Origin: Tessaracoccus sp. OH4464_COT-324
Lineage (GTDB): Bacteria; Actinomycetota; Actinomycetes; Propionibacteriales; Propionibacteriaceae
DNA: 64,000 nt
Direction: 5' to 3'
Assembly (NCBI RefSeq): GCF_003932855.1
Contig: NZ_RQYZ01000010.1
Coordinates: 1 to 64,000 of the forward strand
Made by a program: the position numbers and the translations under genes. Numbering within the stretch: the stretch's first letter is position 1; every line of letters starts with the position of its first letter. Shown in pieces: positions 42,623 to 53,137 of this stretch. Under the pieces are notes generated by a model that was not told where the DNA came from, made no database searches, and saw only the letters and a program-made list of their open reading frames with translations.

Positions 42623-45600
42623 ATGAAAAAAACGATGGCATCGCTGGCGGCGTTTACGCTGGCGGCTTCCGGGGTGCTTGCCACCCCCGCCTTCGCGGAC
42701 GAGAGTACTGAGCCCCCCGCTCAGCCCAGTGTCGTGGCGCCTGTCGTCGACGCTGAGGAGGCGCCGGTGGATCAGCCGCGGCGCGTGCTCGTCATGCTGA
42801 AGCACCAGCCCGAGGGGAAGGGCAACGAGTCCGAGGGCCTCGCTGCCGTGGAGCGGGTGCTGGGCCGTTGGCAAGATACCGATGGGTTCAGCGTTCGCCG
42901 CAAGTTCGGCACCCTGGTCAACGCTTTCTCCGCGACGCTGCCGGAGAGCCAGATTGATGCGCTAGCTGCCGACCCTGACGTCGAATCGGTCAAGGTCCTC
43001 AAGGTCTTCTACCCGACGCAGCAGACCGCTGGCGACCTCTCGAAGAGCACCTCCGCTCGTAAGAACCTGGGTGTGGATGGCCGGGGCCTCGTCGTCTCGG
43101 TGATCGACACCGGCATTGACCCCACCCACCGCGACATGCGGCTGGATGACGGAGTACCCAAGAAGCTGAAGCCCAAGGGTAAGGGCGCCACTGACAAGGT
43201 GCCCTACGGTTGGAACTACGCCGACGATAACGACAATTTCGTTGACTCCACCAGTTCGATGCACGGCATGCACGTCGCGGGAATCGTCGCGGCGAATGGC
43301 GGCCCTGACGCCAATGTCACCACCAACGGCAGGATCAACGGCATAGCGCCCAACGCCCAGTTGCTCAGCATGAAGGTCTTCTCCAACAACGAAGAGCTCA
43401 CGGGCGCGCAGGAAGACGACATCATCGCGGCCATCGAGGACTCGGTGAAACTCGGCGCGGACGTGATCAACATGTCTCTCGGCTCACCGAATGGTACGAA
43501 CCAATCCGCAGTCGGTGAGGGTCGCGCCATCGCCAACGCACAAGCCGCCGGTGTCCAGGTTGTAGTTGCCGCGGGCAACGAGGGCCTCAACGGCTCGCCC
43601 AGCACCAACACCACCGACCTGACCGACAAGCTAGACGACGGTACCGTCGGTAGCCCGTCAACTGCTCACGACGCCCTCAGCGTCGCCTCGGTGAATAACT
43701 CCCAACTCATCGCCTCTACCGCCGAAGTCGCCGCCGCAGGCCAGACGGAGAAGGTGGGTTACCAGCTCCAGTCCGGCGAGACCGATGACGAGGCGCACAC
43801 GCTGGTGTTCGGAGGTTTGGGCAAGCCGGATCAGATCCCGGCCAACGCGAAGGGCAACTACGTCCTCATCCAGCGGGGCGAAATCGCCTTCACGGAGAAA
43901 TTCGACAACGCCATCGCCGCTGGAGCTACCGGCGTGATCATCTTCAACTCTGCTACCGGTGGTGACAAGTTCCAGGGCATGGCCGGAGTAGGCTCCTACA
44001 AGATTCCGGGCGCCTTCATGTTCCACTCCACCGGTAAGCGTCTGGAGAAGCTGATCCAAGACAACCCGGGCGGCGTCACTATCAAGTTGACCGAGGAGTC
44101 TCTCTCCCTTCCCCTGGGCGACGTAGCACTGACCCCGTCGGACTTCACCTCGTGGGGATCCGGTCCAGCGCTCGATTTCAAGCCGCAGATCGCGGGCATC
44201 GGTGGCTCGGTCTACTCCACGTACAACGACAATTCCTACGGAACCTCGTCTGGTACCTCAATGGCAGCCCCACACGTTGCTGGCGCTTTCGCCTTGGGAC
44301 TGCAAAAGTACGAGGAAAAGTTCAGCGGACTGAACGACGTCCAGCGTAACGAGTTGCTGCGCGTGGCGATGTCCAACACAGCGTTGATCCTGGAAAAGGG
44401 CGGTGTTCCCTTCGCCCCGCGCCAGATCGGTGCGGGTCTGGTGCAGACCGAGGACGCGATCAATAGCAACGTGTTCGCTACCGTGGATGACTCCCCCACC
44501 GTCGCCCTGCGCGAGGTCAAGGGTGCACGCACCTTCACCGTGACCTTGAACAACAAGGGCGACAAGGCTTACACCTTCACCACCGACGCGACTTGCGGTG
44601 TGCAGGAGTCCCAGCAGGCTGCCCAGGCCAACACCACCTCCTGCAGTGATGCCGAGAAGGCCGTCGCTGCCAAGAGCGAGGTGACCGTCCCTGCCGGCGG
44701 GACTGCTACTGTCGACTTCACGGTCACTCCCGCAGGGAACACCCCGCACTGGCTCCAGGGCTGGGTGAAGCTCGCGTCCAAGGATGCGGCCCAGCCGTCG
44801 CTGTCGCTGCCGTACCTCGGCTTCGCCGGCGACTGGAACGCCGAGCCCATCATTGACGCTCCCGGCGCTACCCCGTACTACAACGCGTTGCTCGGCCCCT
44901 CGCAGCCCAACCGCTCGACGCTTCTGGCTCGCAGCGTGTACGGCCCCCAGCAAACCACTTGGCTGTCCCCCAACGATGATGGCAGGAACGACGCCATCTA
45001 CCCGGCGATCATGATGCTCCGCTCGGCCAGTGATGCCGAGTTCGAGATCGTGAAAGATGGGGAGGTGCTGACCAAGCTCGGCAGCGCACGGGATCTGCAG
45101 CGCAGGCCGCTCGGCAGGCTTCGCCCCTCCGGTCCCAACGCAGCAGCCACCTTCTTCGACAACCGCTGGGGTGGGCGCATTTACGATGCGGTTAACGACG
45201 TGTTCCAGCTTGAGCCCGACAGCAGTCCCGGCGCTTACACCTACCGGGTGCGGGCGAGACTCTCCGAGGACTTCCCCTGGCAGACCTACGACTTCAACTT
45301 CGGGATCGACAACACCGCTCCCAAGGTCGAGTTGAGCTTCCAGGAGAATGCCGATAAGTCGAGGCTGTACACCGCCAAGGTAACGGAAACGGGTGCAGGT
45401 CTGTTCCAGAAATCTGCGAGCGCGCAGAGTCCGGTAACCGGTGATTTCTTCGCGACGACCGAAGGACCGAACAACACCTTCACCTTCACGCTCACCCCAG
45501 AGCAGGTGCAGGGCAACGACTACTTCGTCTTCTCGATCATGGACCGGGCGGGCAACATGGGCTCCAAGCTCGAATACCTCAGCGCAGAGCACCTGCTCAT

Positions 45601-47629
45601 CGATACGGATCGCTACAACAAGTGGATTGGAACCATCACCCGAGTCATTGACGCTCCGAGGCGTGTCAATGATCTCGTGACCGTCGATTTCGTGGCCAGC
45701 CCCCAGGTGGCTCGGGTCACTGTCAACGGTGTTGAAGCCCGGCTGGAAGACGGGGAGGGCGAGGCCGAGATCAAGCTTGAGGTAGACAAGAAGAACACCA
45801 TCACCGTCATCGCCTACGATTCGAACGGCGCTGAGCTGTACAAGAAGGAACTCTGGCTTGGGTTGGACCTCACTCCCCCGGTGATCGAGTTCACCGAGAT
45901 CAAGCTGAACGCAAACGGTGAGGTGGTCCTTGCGGACGACGGAACCGTCGAGTTCAAGGCTAAGGTGACCGACAACCTGTCCGGCCCGGATGACCTGCTC
46001 GTTCTGGCAGGCAAGGGTCTTGATGGTGCGGATCTGTTCCCGACCATCGGGGCTGACGGGACCTTCTCAGCGCACGTTCGCCCGAATCCTTCGGATACCG
46101 GACTGGCTCTCGCGGCCGCTGACCACGCCAAGGAGAACACCACCAGCCTCGCCAACATCGGCCGCCTGATCGTACCGATCGCCGGCCGGGCCCCCACTTC
46201 GGGACCCTCGACGATGCGGATCGTCTTCGATGATCCGGATCTCAACTCTCCGGGCGCCCCGTTTGGCGAGCAGGTCTACATCGTCGGTCCCCACAACCTC
46301 GCCCTCACCATGGTCAATGACCGCGCTGAGGGCGAGGAGGTTGCCGCGAAGCTCGCCCTCAAGGGCCGCTTCACCGTGAAACCGCACGCCTTCCGCATCA
46401 AAGGCAAGGACGTGGCGTTGAACGACAAGGGCGAATTCAGTGTTCCCCTCGACCTGGTCAACGGCATCAACAGCGTCGGCTACGAGGTGGTTGAGAAGAG
46501 CGGCGACGACGCCCACGAGGGCAAGTGGCGTTTCTTCTACGACCGCAACCTGCCGGGTTACACGATGAAGACCGACCCTGCCATCGCGTCCGACGGTGCT
46601 ATCTACTTGAAGGCGCAGCCGGCGGAGGTTGCGGTTTCCGGCGAGGTCTGGGACAACGAGTTCGGTTACCGTCTGGAGCTCAATGGCTCCACCGTTAAGG
46701 ACTTCGACAACCTCTGGGATCCCGGCAAGGACGTGAACCGTCGCCCTTACTCCGAGAAGGTCAAGGTTGCCGACAAGGACAACTTCCTGAGGCTGACCCT
46801 GTTCGACCAGCTTGGCAACGGCATCGAGCGTTCGATCCCCTACGTAATCGACGGGGCAGCGCCGACTGTCAAGATCAATGGCATCAAGGACAATGATCTA
46901 GTCTCCGCCAAGCACACTTTCACCGTCGAAGCTGAGGATGACTCGCTGAAGGAACTGACTGTCTGGATCAACGGCAATCAGGTCGACAGCAAGCACATCG
47001 CTAAGACGGCGGTGCACCCAGCGGCTAAGCTCATGACCTTCCGCAACGGCCAACCCGTCGCTGCGGAGGATCCGCAAGAAACCTCCGGTGAGATGCGGCC
47101 CGCGGCTCTGCCGGGCACCGGTAAGAAGGCTTTGTCCATCACCGTCGATCTGGGCGCACTCGGTCTTGACAGCGGAAAGCACGAGCTCCGAGTCCAAGCC
47201 GACGACTACGCCGGCAACAAGACCCTGAACGCCCTGTCCTTCGAGATCAACCACAAGCCGACGATCTCCGGGCCGGACTCCCTGGATGTCACCGTCGAGG
47301 GAGACCCCGCGCAGCAGTACAGGGGCGTGATCGATGCGATCAACGCCGCGTACCAGGTGAGCGACCCGGAAGACGACAAGGCGGGCAAGGCTATCAGCCT
47401 GAAGTTCGACGCCACGAAGATCAAACTGGGTCAGAGCTTCAGCCTCACCCTGTGGGCGGTTGATTCCGCAGGGCAGCGGGTGGAGCGTGAGGTAACCATC
47501 CGCGTGACCGTCAAAGTCAAGCCGGGCAAACCAGGCAAGCCAGGCAAACCCGACAAGCCGGGCAAGCCAGGCAAGCCGGGCAAACCCGGTAAGCCGGGCA
47601 GGCCAGGTCTGCCGAAGACCGGCGCCTAA
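42623..47629 (+). CDS. Giant secreted subtilase 2 (S8, lactocepin-like, ends in LPKTGA)
   Basis: 1668-residue extracellular protease, paralogue of its neighbours. I start at the ATG 42623 ([17 protein letters not shown]), parallel to subtilase 1; an ATG six codons earlier is possible. Signal peptide to about 25 (PAFA-D), I9 propeptide, S8 triad Asp162 ([11 protein letters not shown]), His214 ([10 protein letters not shown]), Ser546 ([11 protein letters not shown]), with a protease-associated insert ([20 protein letters not shown]). The Fn3_5-like domain has the only cysteines, 658 and 674. A calcium-type motif [13 protein letters not shown] follows, then beta domains and one copy of the PTISGPD-type module. 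The stalk is ten KPG-type triplets ending LPKTGA-stop with no membrane tail. It has its own promoter region and a strong terminator. Confidence 0.93.
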   Translation: MKKTMASLAAFTLAASGVLATPAFADESTEPPAQPSVVAPVVDAEEAPVDQPRRVLVMLKHQPEGKGNESEGLAAVERVLGRWQDTDGFSVRRKFGTLVNAFSATLPESQIDALAADPDVESVKVLKVFYPTQQTAGDLSKSTSARKNLGVDGRGLVVSVIDTGIDPTHRDMRLDDGVPKKLKPKGKGATDKVPYGWNYADDNDNFVDSTSSMHGMHVAGIVAANGGPDANVTTNGRINGIAPNAQLLSMKVFSNNEELTGAQEDDIIAAIEDSVKLGADVINMSLGSPNGTNQSAVGEGRAIANAQAAGVQVVVAAGNEGLNGSPSTNTTDLTDKLDDGTVGSPSTAHDALSVASVNNSQLIASTAEVAAAGQTEKVGYQLQSGETDDEAHTLVFGGLGKPDQIPANAKGNYVLIQRGEIAFTEKFDNAIAAGATGVIIFNSATGGDKFQGMAGVGSYKIPGAFMFHSTGKRLEKLIQDNPGGVTIKLTEESLSLPLGDVALTPSDFTSWGSGPALDFKPQIAGIGGSVYSTYNDNSYGTSSGTSMAAPHVAGAFALGLQKYEEKFSGLNDVQRNELLRVAMSNTALILEKGGVPFAPRQIGAGLVQTEDAINSNVFATVDDSPTVALREVKGARTFTVTLNNKGDKAYTFTTDATCGVQESQQAAQANTTSCSDAEKAVAAKSEVTVPAGGTATVDFTVTPAGNTPHWLQGWVKLASKDAAQPSLSLPYLGFAGDWNAEPIIDAPGATPYYNALLGPSQPNRSTLLARSVYGPQQTTWLSPNDDGRNDAIYPAIMMLRSASDAEFEIVKDGEVLTKLGSARDLQRRPLGRLRPSGPNAAATFFDNRWGGRIYDAVNDVFQLEPDSSPGAYTYRVRARLSEDFPWQTYDFNFGIDNTAPKVELSFQENADKSRLYTAKVTETGAGLFQKSASAQSPVTGDFFATTEGPNNTFTFTLTPEQVQGNDYFVFSIMDRAGNMGSKLEYLSAEHLLIDTDRYNKWIGTITRVIDAPRRVNDLVTVDFVASPQVARVTVNGVEARLEDGEGEAEIKLEVDKKNTITVIAYDSNGAELYKKELWLGLDLTPPVIEFTEIKLNANGEVVLADDGTVEFKAKVTDNLSGPDDLLVLAGKGLDGADLFPTIGADGTFSAHVRPNPSDTGLALAAADHAKENTTSLANIGRLIVPIAGRAPTSGPSTMRIVFDDPDLNSPGAPFGEQVYIVGPHNLALTMVNDRAEGEEVAAKLALKGRFTVKPHAFRIKGKDVALNDKGEFSVPLDLVNGINSVGYEVVEKSGDDAHEGKWRFFYDRNLPGYTMKTDPAIASDGAIYLKAQPAEVAVSGEVWDNEFGYRLELNGSTVKDFDNLWDPGKDVNRRPYSEKVKVADKDNFLRLTLFDQLGNGIERSIPYVIDGAAPTVKINGIKDNDLVSAKHTFTVEAEDDSLKELTVWINGNQVDSKHIAKTAVHPAAKLMTFRNGQPVAAEDPQETSGEMRPAALPGTGKKALSITVDLGALGLDSGKHELRVQADDYAGNKTLNALSFEINHKPTISGPDSLDVTVEGDPAQQYRGVIDAINAAYQVSDPEDDKAGKAISLKFDATKIKLGQSFSLTLWAVDSAGQRVEREVTIRVTVKVKPGKPGKPGKPDKPGKPGKPGKPGKPGRPGLPKTGA
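47519..47608 (+). repeat. 9-bp repeats coding KPG triplets
   Basis: Ten in-frame 9-base units code KPG (one KPD, one RPG) directly before LPKTGA of subtilase 2. Codon use varies between units (AAG CCG GGC, AAA CCA GGC and so on), so the DNA repeat is imperfect while the peptide is regular. It would form an extended wall-spanning stalk. Confidence 0.9.
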
Positions 47630-47640
47630 CAACCAACCGA

Positions 47641-47680
47641 GGGTGGGCCCCAGCTACGCAGCTGGGGCCCACCCCTTTTT
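47641..47680 (+). terminator. Intrinsic terminator after subtilase 2
   Basis: Perfect 15-base arms GGGTGGGCCCCAGCT and AGCTGGGGCCCACCC with a four-base loop, followed by C and five T. Confidence 0.95.
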
Positions 47681-47793
47681 CTTCGACGACGTCAATCGCT
47701 CACTTCCGATGTTCGATCATCCTTTCCCAAGTTTCACGATCTTCATTTCGGCCCTATCCTGTGGTAGTAAGCAAACGATGCGAGGGGACTTTA

Positions 47794-50700
47794 ATGAAGA
47801 CTACGCTGCTAAAGCTTATGGCATTGTCATTGGCGTTATCAGGAAGCGGAATTGCGGCATTCGCCGACGATTCCACTTCACCCACCACTCCTGCCGAAGG
47901 AGCTGCAGAAATCAAAGCGCCGGCTTACCATCCCGAAGTCACCGGCGCACTCGTCATGCTCAAGGAACAACCCGACGGGTTGGGAGATGAGGACGCAGGC
48001 CTGGCGGCCGTTGAGCGGGTGGTGGCCCGCTGGCAAAGCCGGGAAGGTTTCCAAGTCAGGCGAAAATTCGGCGCATTGGTCAAGGGATTCTCAGCAACGA
48101 TGCCACCCGCTCTCATGGCCGAACTCCAGTTCGATCCCGACGTGGCGAGCGTCAGGAAACTCCAAACCTTCTACCCTGCGCTCACGAATGCTGCCCGGCT
48201 CTCCGAGGCTAGCCAGGAAACCCGCCAACGTTTGGGCGTAGATGGCCGTGGGCTCGTCGTAGCAGTGATCGACAGCGGAGTGAACCCACAGCACGAAGAC
48301 ATGCGACTCGACTCGGATGTGACGCCGCGGCTAGCTCGCGACACGAGCATCCCGGGCACCACCGACAAGGTCCCGTTCGGGTGGAACTATTCCGACCAGA
48401 ACGCGTTCTTCACCGAGACGAAGAACGCCTCGCACGGCATGCACGTCGCAGGCATCGTCGCAGCGAACGGAGCAGAAGGCCCCGCCTCCCCCATCGGCGA
48501 CCGAGTAGACGGTATCGCGCCTAACGCACAGATTTTGGCTATGAAGGTCTTCACCAACGACAGCAACAGCCCGAGTGGCTTGGAGGACGACATCATCGCG
48601 GCGATCGAGGACTCCGTGAAACACGGCGCCGACATCATCAACCTGTCGCTTGGTGCACCCAACGGCGTCCAGCAGGTTTCGGTAGGCGAAGGCCGAGCGG
48701 TGGCCAACGCCCAGAAAGCGGGTGTTCAAGTGGTCGCTGCTGCGGGAAACGAGGGCCTCAACGGCTCCCGGACCCGCGATGAGCAAGACATCACCGGCAT
48801 GCTCGACGACGGCACGCTCGGCACCCCCGCCATCACGGGCGAGGCCCTGGCCGTCGCTTCGATCAACAACAGCTCCAGCGACAAGCTCACCCCGTCCTAC
48901 TTCACGTCCTGGGGCACCGGATCCGCCCTACAGTTCAAGCCTGAGATCGCAGGCATCGGCGGAGGCGTCAAATCCACTTACAACAACGGGTACGGCACGG
49001 AGTGGGGCACCTCGATGGCTTCCCCCAACGTCGCAGGGGCATTTGCACTTGGCCTACAGGCCTACCAGCAGCGGTTCCCCGACCTAAGCAAGGCCGAACG
49101 CAACAAGCTGCTGCGCATCGCAATGAGCAACACCGCCAAAGCGCCTAGCGTGGCCGGCGTGCTCGCCCCGCCGCGACAGGTCGGGGCAGGCCTCGTGCAG
49201 ACCGAAAGCGCGATCAATACCAAGGTCTTCGCCACCGTGGCCGACTCCCCCAACGTTGCGCTCGGCGAGGTTCGCGGCAACCGCACTATCGCGGTCAACC
49301 TCACCAACAAGGGCACCAAGCCGTATTCGTTCACTCCCGGCGCAACCTGTGTTCTCCAGGAGAACCACGCTCCCAATGAGCGCAACTACCCCAAGTGCTC
49401 CGCAACGGACACAGTCCGCCACCCCTCCGAGAAGGTGACCGTGGCCCCGGGGAGCAGCACCACCGTCGAGTTCACTCTGGAGGTGCCCGACGCCGCCGCG
49501 CACTGGGTGCAGGGTTGGGTAACTCTCGCCTCGGACGACCGGGAACAGCCTTCGCTGAGCGTGCCCTATCTAGGCTTCGCCGGCGACTGGAATGCCGAGC
49601 CCATCGTCGACGCTCTGGACGGGCCAGGATTCTTCGACGCCTTCTTCTCTGGAAAGACGCACGACCACACCACCCGGCTGATGACGAACATCGAGGGCGA
49701 GGCGCGCCCCACCGCTTGGTTCTCGCCCAACGGCGACGGCCACGGGGACAGCGTCTACCCACGGCTGATGATGCTGCGTTCGGCCAGCGACCTTGAGTTC
49801 GAGGTACAGCGAGACGGCCAGCGCATCATCGGGCTGGGGCAGGGCAGGGATTGGAGTCGGCCGCTGATGCGCAGCGTGCTGGCTTCGAAGTCCTCCGCCG
49901 CCAACTCTGCCTATGCCCACAGCTGGAACGGCAAGCTGTACAACCCCAAGACCGACCAGTTCGATACCGCGGCGGAGGGGCGCTACACCTACCAGGTCCG
50001 CGCCCGGCTTTCTCCCGACTTCGGCTGGCAGGTCACTGACTTCCCGTTGGGCATCGATCTCACAAGACCCAACGTGTCGCTGAGTTTCACCCGCAACGAC
50101 GACGGCTCACGAAAATACACCGTCACCGCGTCTGACGCGCTGTCCGGTGTGCGGGATGTAGTGGCCGAGGATTCCCTTTCCAAGCAGACCTTCACGGTGG
50201 CGTTGGACGGCCCCGACAGCTACTCCTTCACTGTTCCGGCGGATATCGCTCGGACACAGTCCTTCGTCCGCGTCGGTGTCCGGGATCTGGCGGGCAACCT
50301 CGCCAGCGAGACCAGCTCCTACAGCACCAGGACCCTGAGCGTGACCAACCTCGACCGATTCGACCGCTGGGTCGGGGCCGACTCCGATGCGCGAGCCATC
50401 CCCGCCATCGCCGACGATGCCGCGCGCGTCGAGTTCGCGGCCGGCCCCGACGTGGCACGGGTGACGGTCAACGGCGTAGAGGTGGCTCTCGAAGCGGGGC
50501 GCGGCGCGGGCACCGCTCCGCTCTCGGTGGGCAGGAACGACATCGTCGTCGCGGCTCACGCCGCCGACGGAACGCTGCTGGAGGAGCAGCGAATGTGGCT
50601 AGGCTACGACCCTGTTCGACCCACCGTGCAGCTGCGCGCGGGGTTGCTGGACGATAGCGGCAGGCTCACTCCCGACGACGACGGCAGGATCACGCTCGCC

Positions 50701-53046
50701 GGCACCGTCACGGACAACATCACAGCACCGGCCGAGCTGACCCTGCAGATCGCCGGGCAGCCGGTGTCCATTGAGGCCGACGGCTCGTTCGAGTTCGCCT
50801 TCGATCCGGGCGCCGCCGAATACGTCGGCGTGTTCGTGCAGGAGCATGTGAGTGACCATGCGATCGGCAACCTCGTGTCGGCTCGGTGGCCGGTGGCCAC
50901 CCGCCAGCAGTTGACGCACGGCATCCGCATAAACTTCGACGATCCCGCGCTTCAGGCGCAGCGCGCGTTCGGCAAGGCTTTCAACGACGTAACCTCGCGG
51001 TACCGAAACCTAGAGGTGGTGAACGCGGACGCGGTGGGCGACGAAGTGGCGGCCCGCCTACGGGTCACCGGGGCCTTCTCCAAGCGCCCGGCCGCCTTCC
51101 GCGTGGATGGTCAGGCCATCTCGCTGGATGCCTCCAACCGGTTTGAGTTCACTCTCGAACTGGTCAACGGCGCGAAACGGTTCGGCTTTGAGGTCGAGGA
51201 CACTCCCGGCAATCTGATCGCCGCAGGAAGCTGGCGGTTCAACTACGACTCCACGCTGCCGGGCTACACCTTCGACTCTACCCCTGCGGTGAACTCCGAC
51301 GGCGGGCTGTACCTCAAGTCGGCGCCCACGCACGTGGACATAACCGGAGAGGTGTGGGACAACGAGTTCGGCTATCGAATGCTGATCAACGGCTCCGTGG
51401 TGGGCAACTTCACGAACAAGAACGATCCGGGCCTGAACGATGGCCAGCCGATCAACCGTCGCCCATACTCGGAGACGGTAAACGTCGCCCAGGGCGACAA
51501 GTACATGCGGGTCAGGCTGACCGACCTCATGAACAACGGCATCGAGCGGCGCATCCCTCTAGTGCTCGACGAGGTGAACCCCGTAATCAGCCACTCCAGT
51601 ACCCAGCCCGGGCCACTGGTTGACCTGGAGCAGACCTACACCTTCAGAGCTACGGACTCTAACATCGAAAGCCTGGCTGTCAACATCGACGATCAGTCGG
51701 TTCGGGCCGAGGTCGTCCGGGTCAATCCCCGGCGCGATGTGATTGAAGGCGAGTACCGCCACGGCGTCTGGCGCCAGCTGCCCGTCCCGCCCGCGGGTCA
51801 GGCGGTCACTGAGCTGGAGATCGTGGTTCGCCTGGCCGACGTTCCTTCGCTCGCCAGCGGACGCCACGTTATCTCCGTCCTGGCCACCGATAAAGCCGGC
51901 CGGACCGCCAGCTATGACGAGCCCTTCGTGCTCGGAGCGATGCCGACGATCGCTGGCCCGGACACGCTGGTGCTGGCCAACAACGGCAAGCTCGACGAGC
52001 AGGTCCGCAAGGCGTTCACAGCGAAGGACTCGCTGGATCAGCCGCTCGAACTCAAGTTCGACCTGTCCGGGTTGAAGCCGAACCAGGCGGTGGCGGTCAC
52101 GTTGAGCGCCACGGACTCCTCGGGGCGCAAGGCCGAGAAGGTGGTACAGATTACCTTGGACACGGCACCCGAGATCGGTGGAGGAGCCGAGCTGACCGTC
52201 GTGGAGCCGAACCCGACCCGGACGGCAACTCTTGAGGAGCAGGTCCGCGCGGCCTTCCCCGTCACAGATGCGCTCGACGACGCGGCCGGCAAGCCGGTGC
52301 GGCTCGACTTCACCCTGCCCGAGCTGCAGCCCGGGCAGGCTACCGAGGTGACCCTTTCGGCCACCGACTCCCTGGGCCAGGTGACCACGAAGAAGGTGCA
52401 GATCACGTTGAAGGCGCGCCCGCAGATCGTCGGGCCGGACAGACTGCGGATCAAGGGTAGCGCCCCGGCGCTCAATCAGATCCGCGCCGTCTACCGGGCC
52501 ACTGATGCGCTCGGCCAGGTGCTGCAGATAACGTTCGGGCCTGAGCTGGCGCCGGATCAGGAGACCGAGGTGACGCTGCGCGCTGTGGACGAGGACGGCG
52601 TGGTGGCCACCCGGAAGGTTCGAATCCTGCTCGATAGCGCGCCGCTCATTTTCGGCCCGGATGCCGTCGAGCTGGAGCCCGGGGAGGATTACGCGGCAAA
52701 GCTGCGTGCGATCTACCGGGCCTCGGACGTGCTGGATGAGGCCGCGGGCAAGGGGGTGGAACTGCGCTTCACCCTGCCGACGCTGTTGGTCGGTGACGCC
52801 GTGAGCCTGGAGCTGTCCGCCACCGACTCTCTGGGCCAAACGACGCGGCGCGTCGTTTGGGTCAGCCTCAAGGCCACGCAACAGCCGGATCCGACGCCGG
52901 AACCGAAGCCCGTGCCCAAGCCGACGCCGGAACCGAAGCCCGTGCCCAAACCGGACCCCACGCCGGATCCGGAACCGAACCCGGGCAAGACGGTCAAGCC
53001 TCAGCCTCCGGAGAAGAAGCCGGGGCTACCCAAGACCGGCCGATGA
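47794..53046 (+). CDS. Giant secreted subtilase 3 (S8, no PA domain, four C-terminal repeats, ends in LPKTGR)
   Basis: 1750-residue extracellular protease. The ATG at 47794 (MKTTLLKLMALSLALSG) follows GAGGGGACTTTA; an upstream GTG frame lacks a signal peptide start. S8 triad: Asp160 (AVIDSGVNPQH), His214 ([10 protein letters not shown]), Ser407 (WGTSMASPNVAG). The gap between His and Ser is about 150 residues shorter than in its paralogues because the protease-associated insert is absent. The Fn3_5-like domain has the only cysteines, 519 and 535; SPNGDGHGDSVYP follows. At about 1383-1690 there are four tandem modules of about 70-80 residues, each opening like PTIAGPD or PLIFGPD, where the paralogues have one. 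A Pro/Lys-rich stalk ends LPKTGR-stop. Confidence 0.93.
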   Translation: MKTTLLKLMALSLALSGSGIAAFADDSTSPTTPAEGAAEIKAPAYHPEVTGALVMLKEQPDGLGDEDAGLAAVERVVARWQSREGFQVRRKFGALVKGFSATMPPALMAELQFDPDVASVRKLQTFYPALTNAARLSEASQETRQRLGVDGRGLVVAVIDSGVNPQHEDMRLDSDVTPRLARDTSIPGTTDKVPFGWNYSDQNAFFTETKNASHGMHVAGIVAANGAEGPASPIGDRVDGIAPNAQILAMKVFTNDSNSPSGLEDDIIAAIEDSVKHGADIINLSLGAPNGVQQVSVGEGRAVANAQKAGVQVVAAAGNEGLNGSRTRDEQDITGMLDDGTLGTPAITGEALAVASINNSSSDKLTPSYFTSWGTGSALQFKPEIAGIGGGVKSTYNNGYGTEWGTSMASPNVAGAFALGLQAYQQRFPDLSKAERNKLLRIAMSNTAKAPSVAGVLAPPRQVGAGLVQTESAINTKVFATVADSPNVALGEVRGNRTIAVNLTNKGTKPYSFTPGATCVLQENHAPNERNYPKCSATDTVRHPSEKVTVAPGSSTTVEFTLEVPDAAAHWVQGWVTLASDDREQPSLSVPYLGFAGDWNAEPIVDALDGPGFFDAFFSGKTHDHTTRLMTNIEGEARPTAWFSPNGDGHGDSVYPRLMMLRSASDLEFEVQRDGQRIIGLGQGRDWSRPLMRSVLASKSSAANSAYAHSWNGKLYNPKTDQFDTAAEGRYTYQVRARLSPDFGWQVTDFPLGIDLTRPNVSLSFTRNDDGSRKYTVTASDALSGVRDVVAEDSLSKQTFTVALDGPDSYSFTVPADIARTQSFVRVGVRDLAGNLASETSSYSTRTLSVTNLDRFDRWVGADSDARAIPAIADDAARVEFAAGPDVARVTVNGVEVALEAGRGAGTAPLSVGRNDIVVAAHAADGTLLEEQRMWLGYDPVRPTVQLRAGLLDDSGRLTPDDDGRITLAGTVTDNITAPAELTLQIAGQPVSIEADGSFEFAFDPGAAEYVGVFVQEHVSDHAIGNLVSARWPVATRQQLTHGIRINFDDPALQAQRAFGKAFNDVTSRYRNLEVVNADAVGDEVAARLRVTGAFSKRPAAFRVDGQAISLDASNRFEFTLELVNGAKRFGFEVEDTPGNLIAAGSWRFNYDSTLPGYTFDSTPAVNSDGGLYLKSAPTHVDITGEVWDNEFGYRMLINGSVVGNFTNKNDPGLNDGQPINRRPYSETVNVAQGDKYMRVRLTDLMNNGIERRIPLVLDEVNPVISHSSTQPGPLVDLEQTYTFRATDSNIESLAVNIDDQSVRAEVVRVNPRRDVIEGEYRHGVWRQLPVPPAGQAVTELEIVVRLADVPSLASGRHVISVLATDKAGRTASYDEPFVLGAMPTIAGPDTLVLANNGKLDEQVRKAFTAKDSLDQPLELKFDLSGLKPNQAVAVTLSATDSSGRKAEKVVQITLDTAPEIGGGAELTVVEPNPTRTATLEEQVRAAFPVTDALDDAAGKPVRLDFTLPELQPGQATEVTLSATDSLGQVTTKKVQITLKARPQIVGPDRLRIKGSAPALNQIRAVYRATDALGQVLQITFGPELAPDQETEVTLRAVDEDGVVATRKVRILLDSAPLIFGPDAVELEPGEDYAAKLRAIYRASDVLDEAAGKGVELRFTLPTLLVGDAVSLELSATDSLGQTTRRVVWVSLKATQQPDPTPEPKPVPKPTPEPKPVPKPDPTPDPEPNPGKTVKPQPPEKKPGLPKTGR
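52891..52950 (+). repeat. 30-bp direct repeat in the stalk of subtilase 3
   Basis: Two adjacent 30-base copies (52891-52920 and 52921-52950) differ only at the last base. Each codes PTPEPKPVPK. A partial third, diverged copy follows as PDPTPDPEP. Confidence 0.9.
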
Positions 53047-53053
53047 TCCACTG

Positions 53054-53094
53054 ACTGAAGGTGGCGTGCCCCGTTGGGGCACACCACCTTCAGT
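53054..53094. terminator. Bidirectional terminator between subtilase 3 and purD
   Basis: Nineteen-base arms (53054-53072, 53076-53094) with one mismatch and a three-base GTT loop lie between convergent genes. Confidence 0.9.
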
Positions 53095-53137
53095 CTTGCG
53101 TCGACTCGCGGCCAACGGAGCGCGGCTGTCTTTGAGG

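Noticed and set aside
51559-52881. Minus-strand frame of 440 codons and another at 37888-39354
   Set aside because: Both are antisense to subtilase genes with clear domains, and their products are Arg/Gly/His-rich shadows.
37378-53046. LPKTG endings as ordinary sortase signals
   Set aside because: The hydrophobic segment and positive tail required for standard sorting are absent in all three genes; reported instead as a finding.
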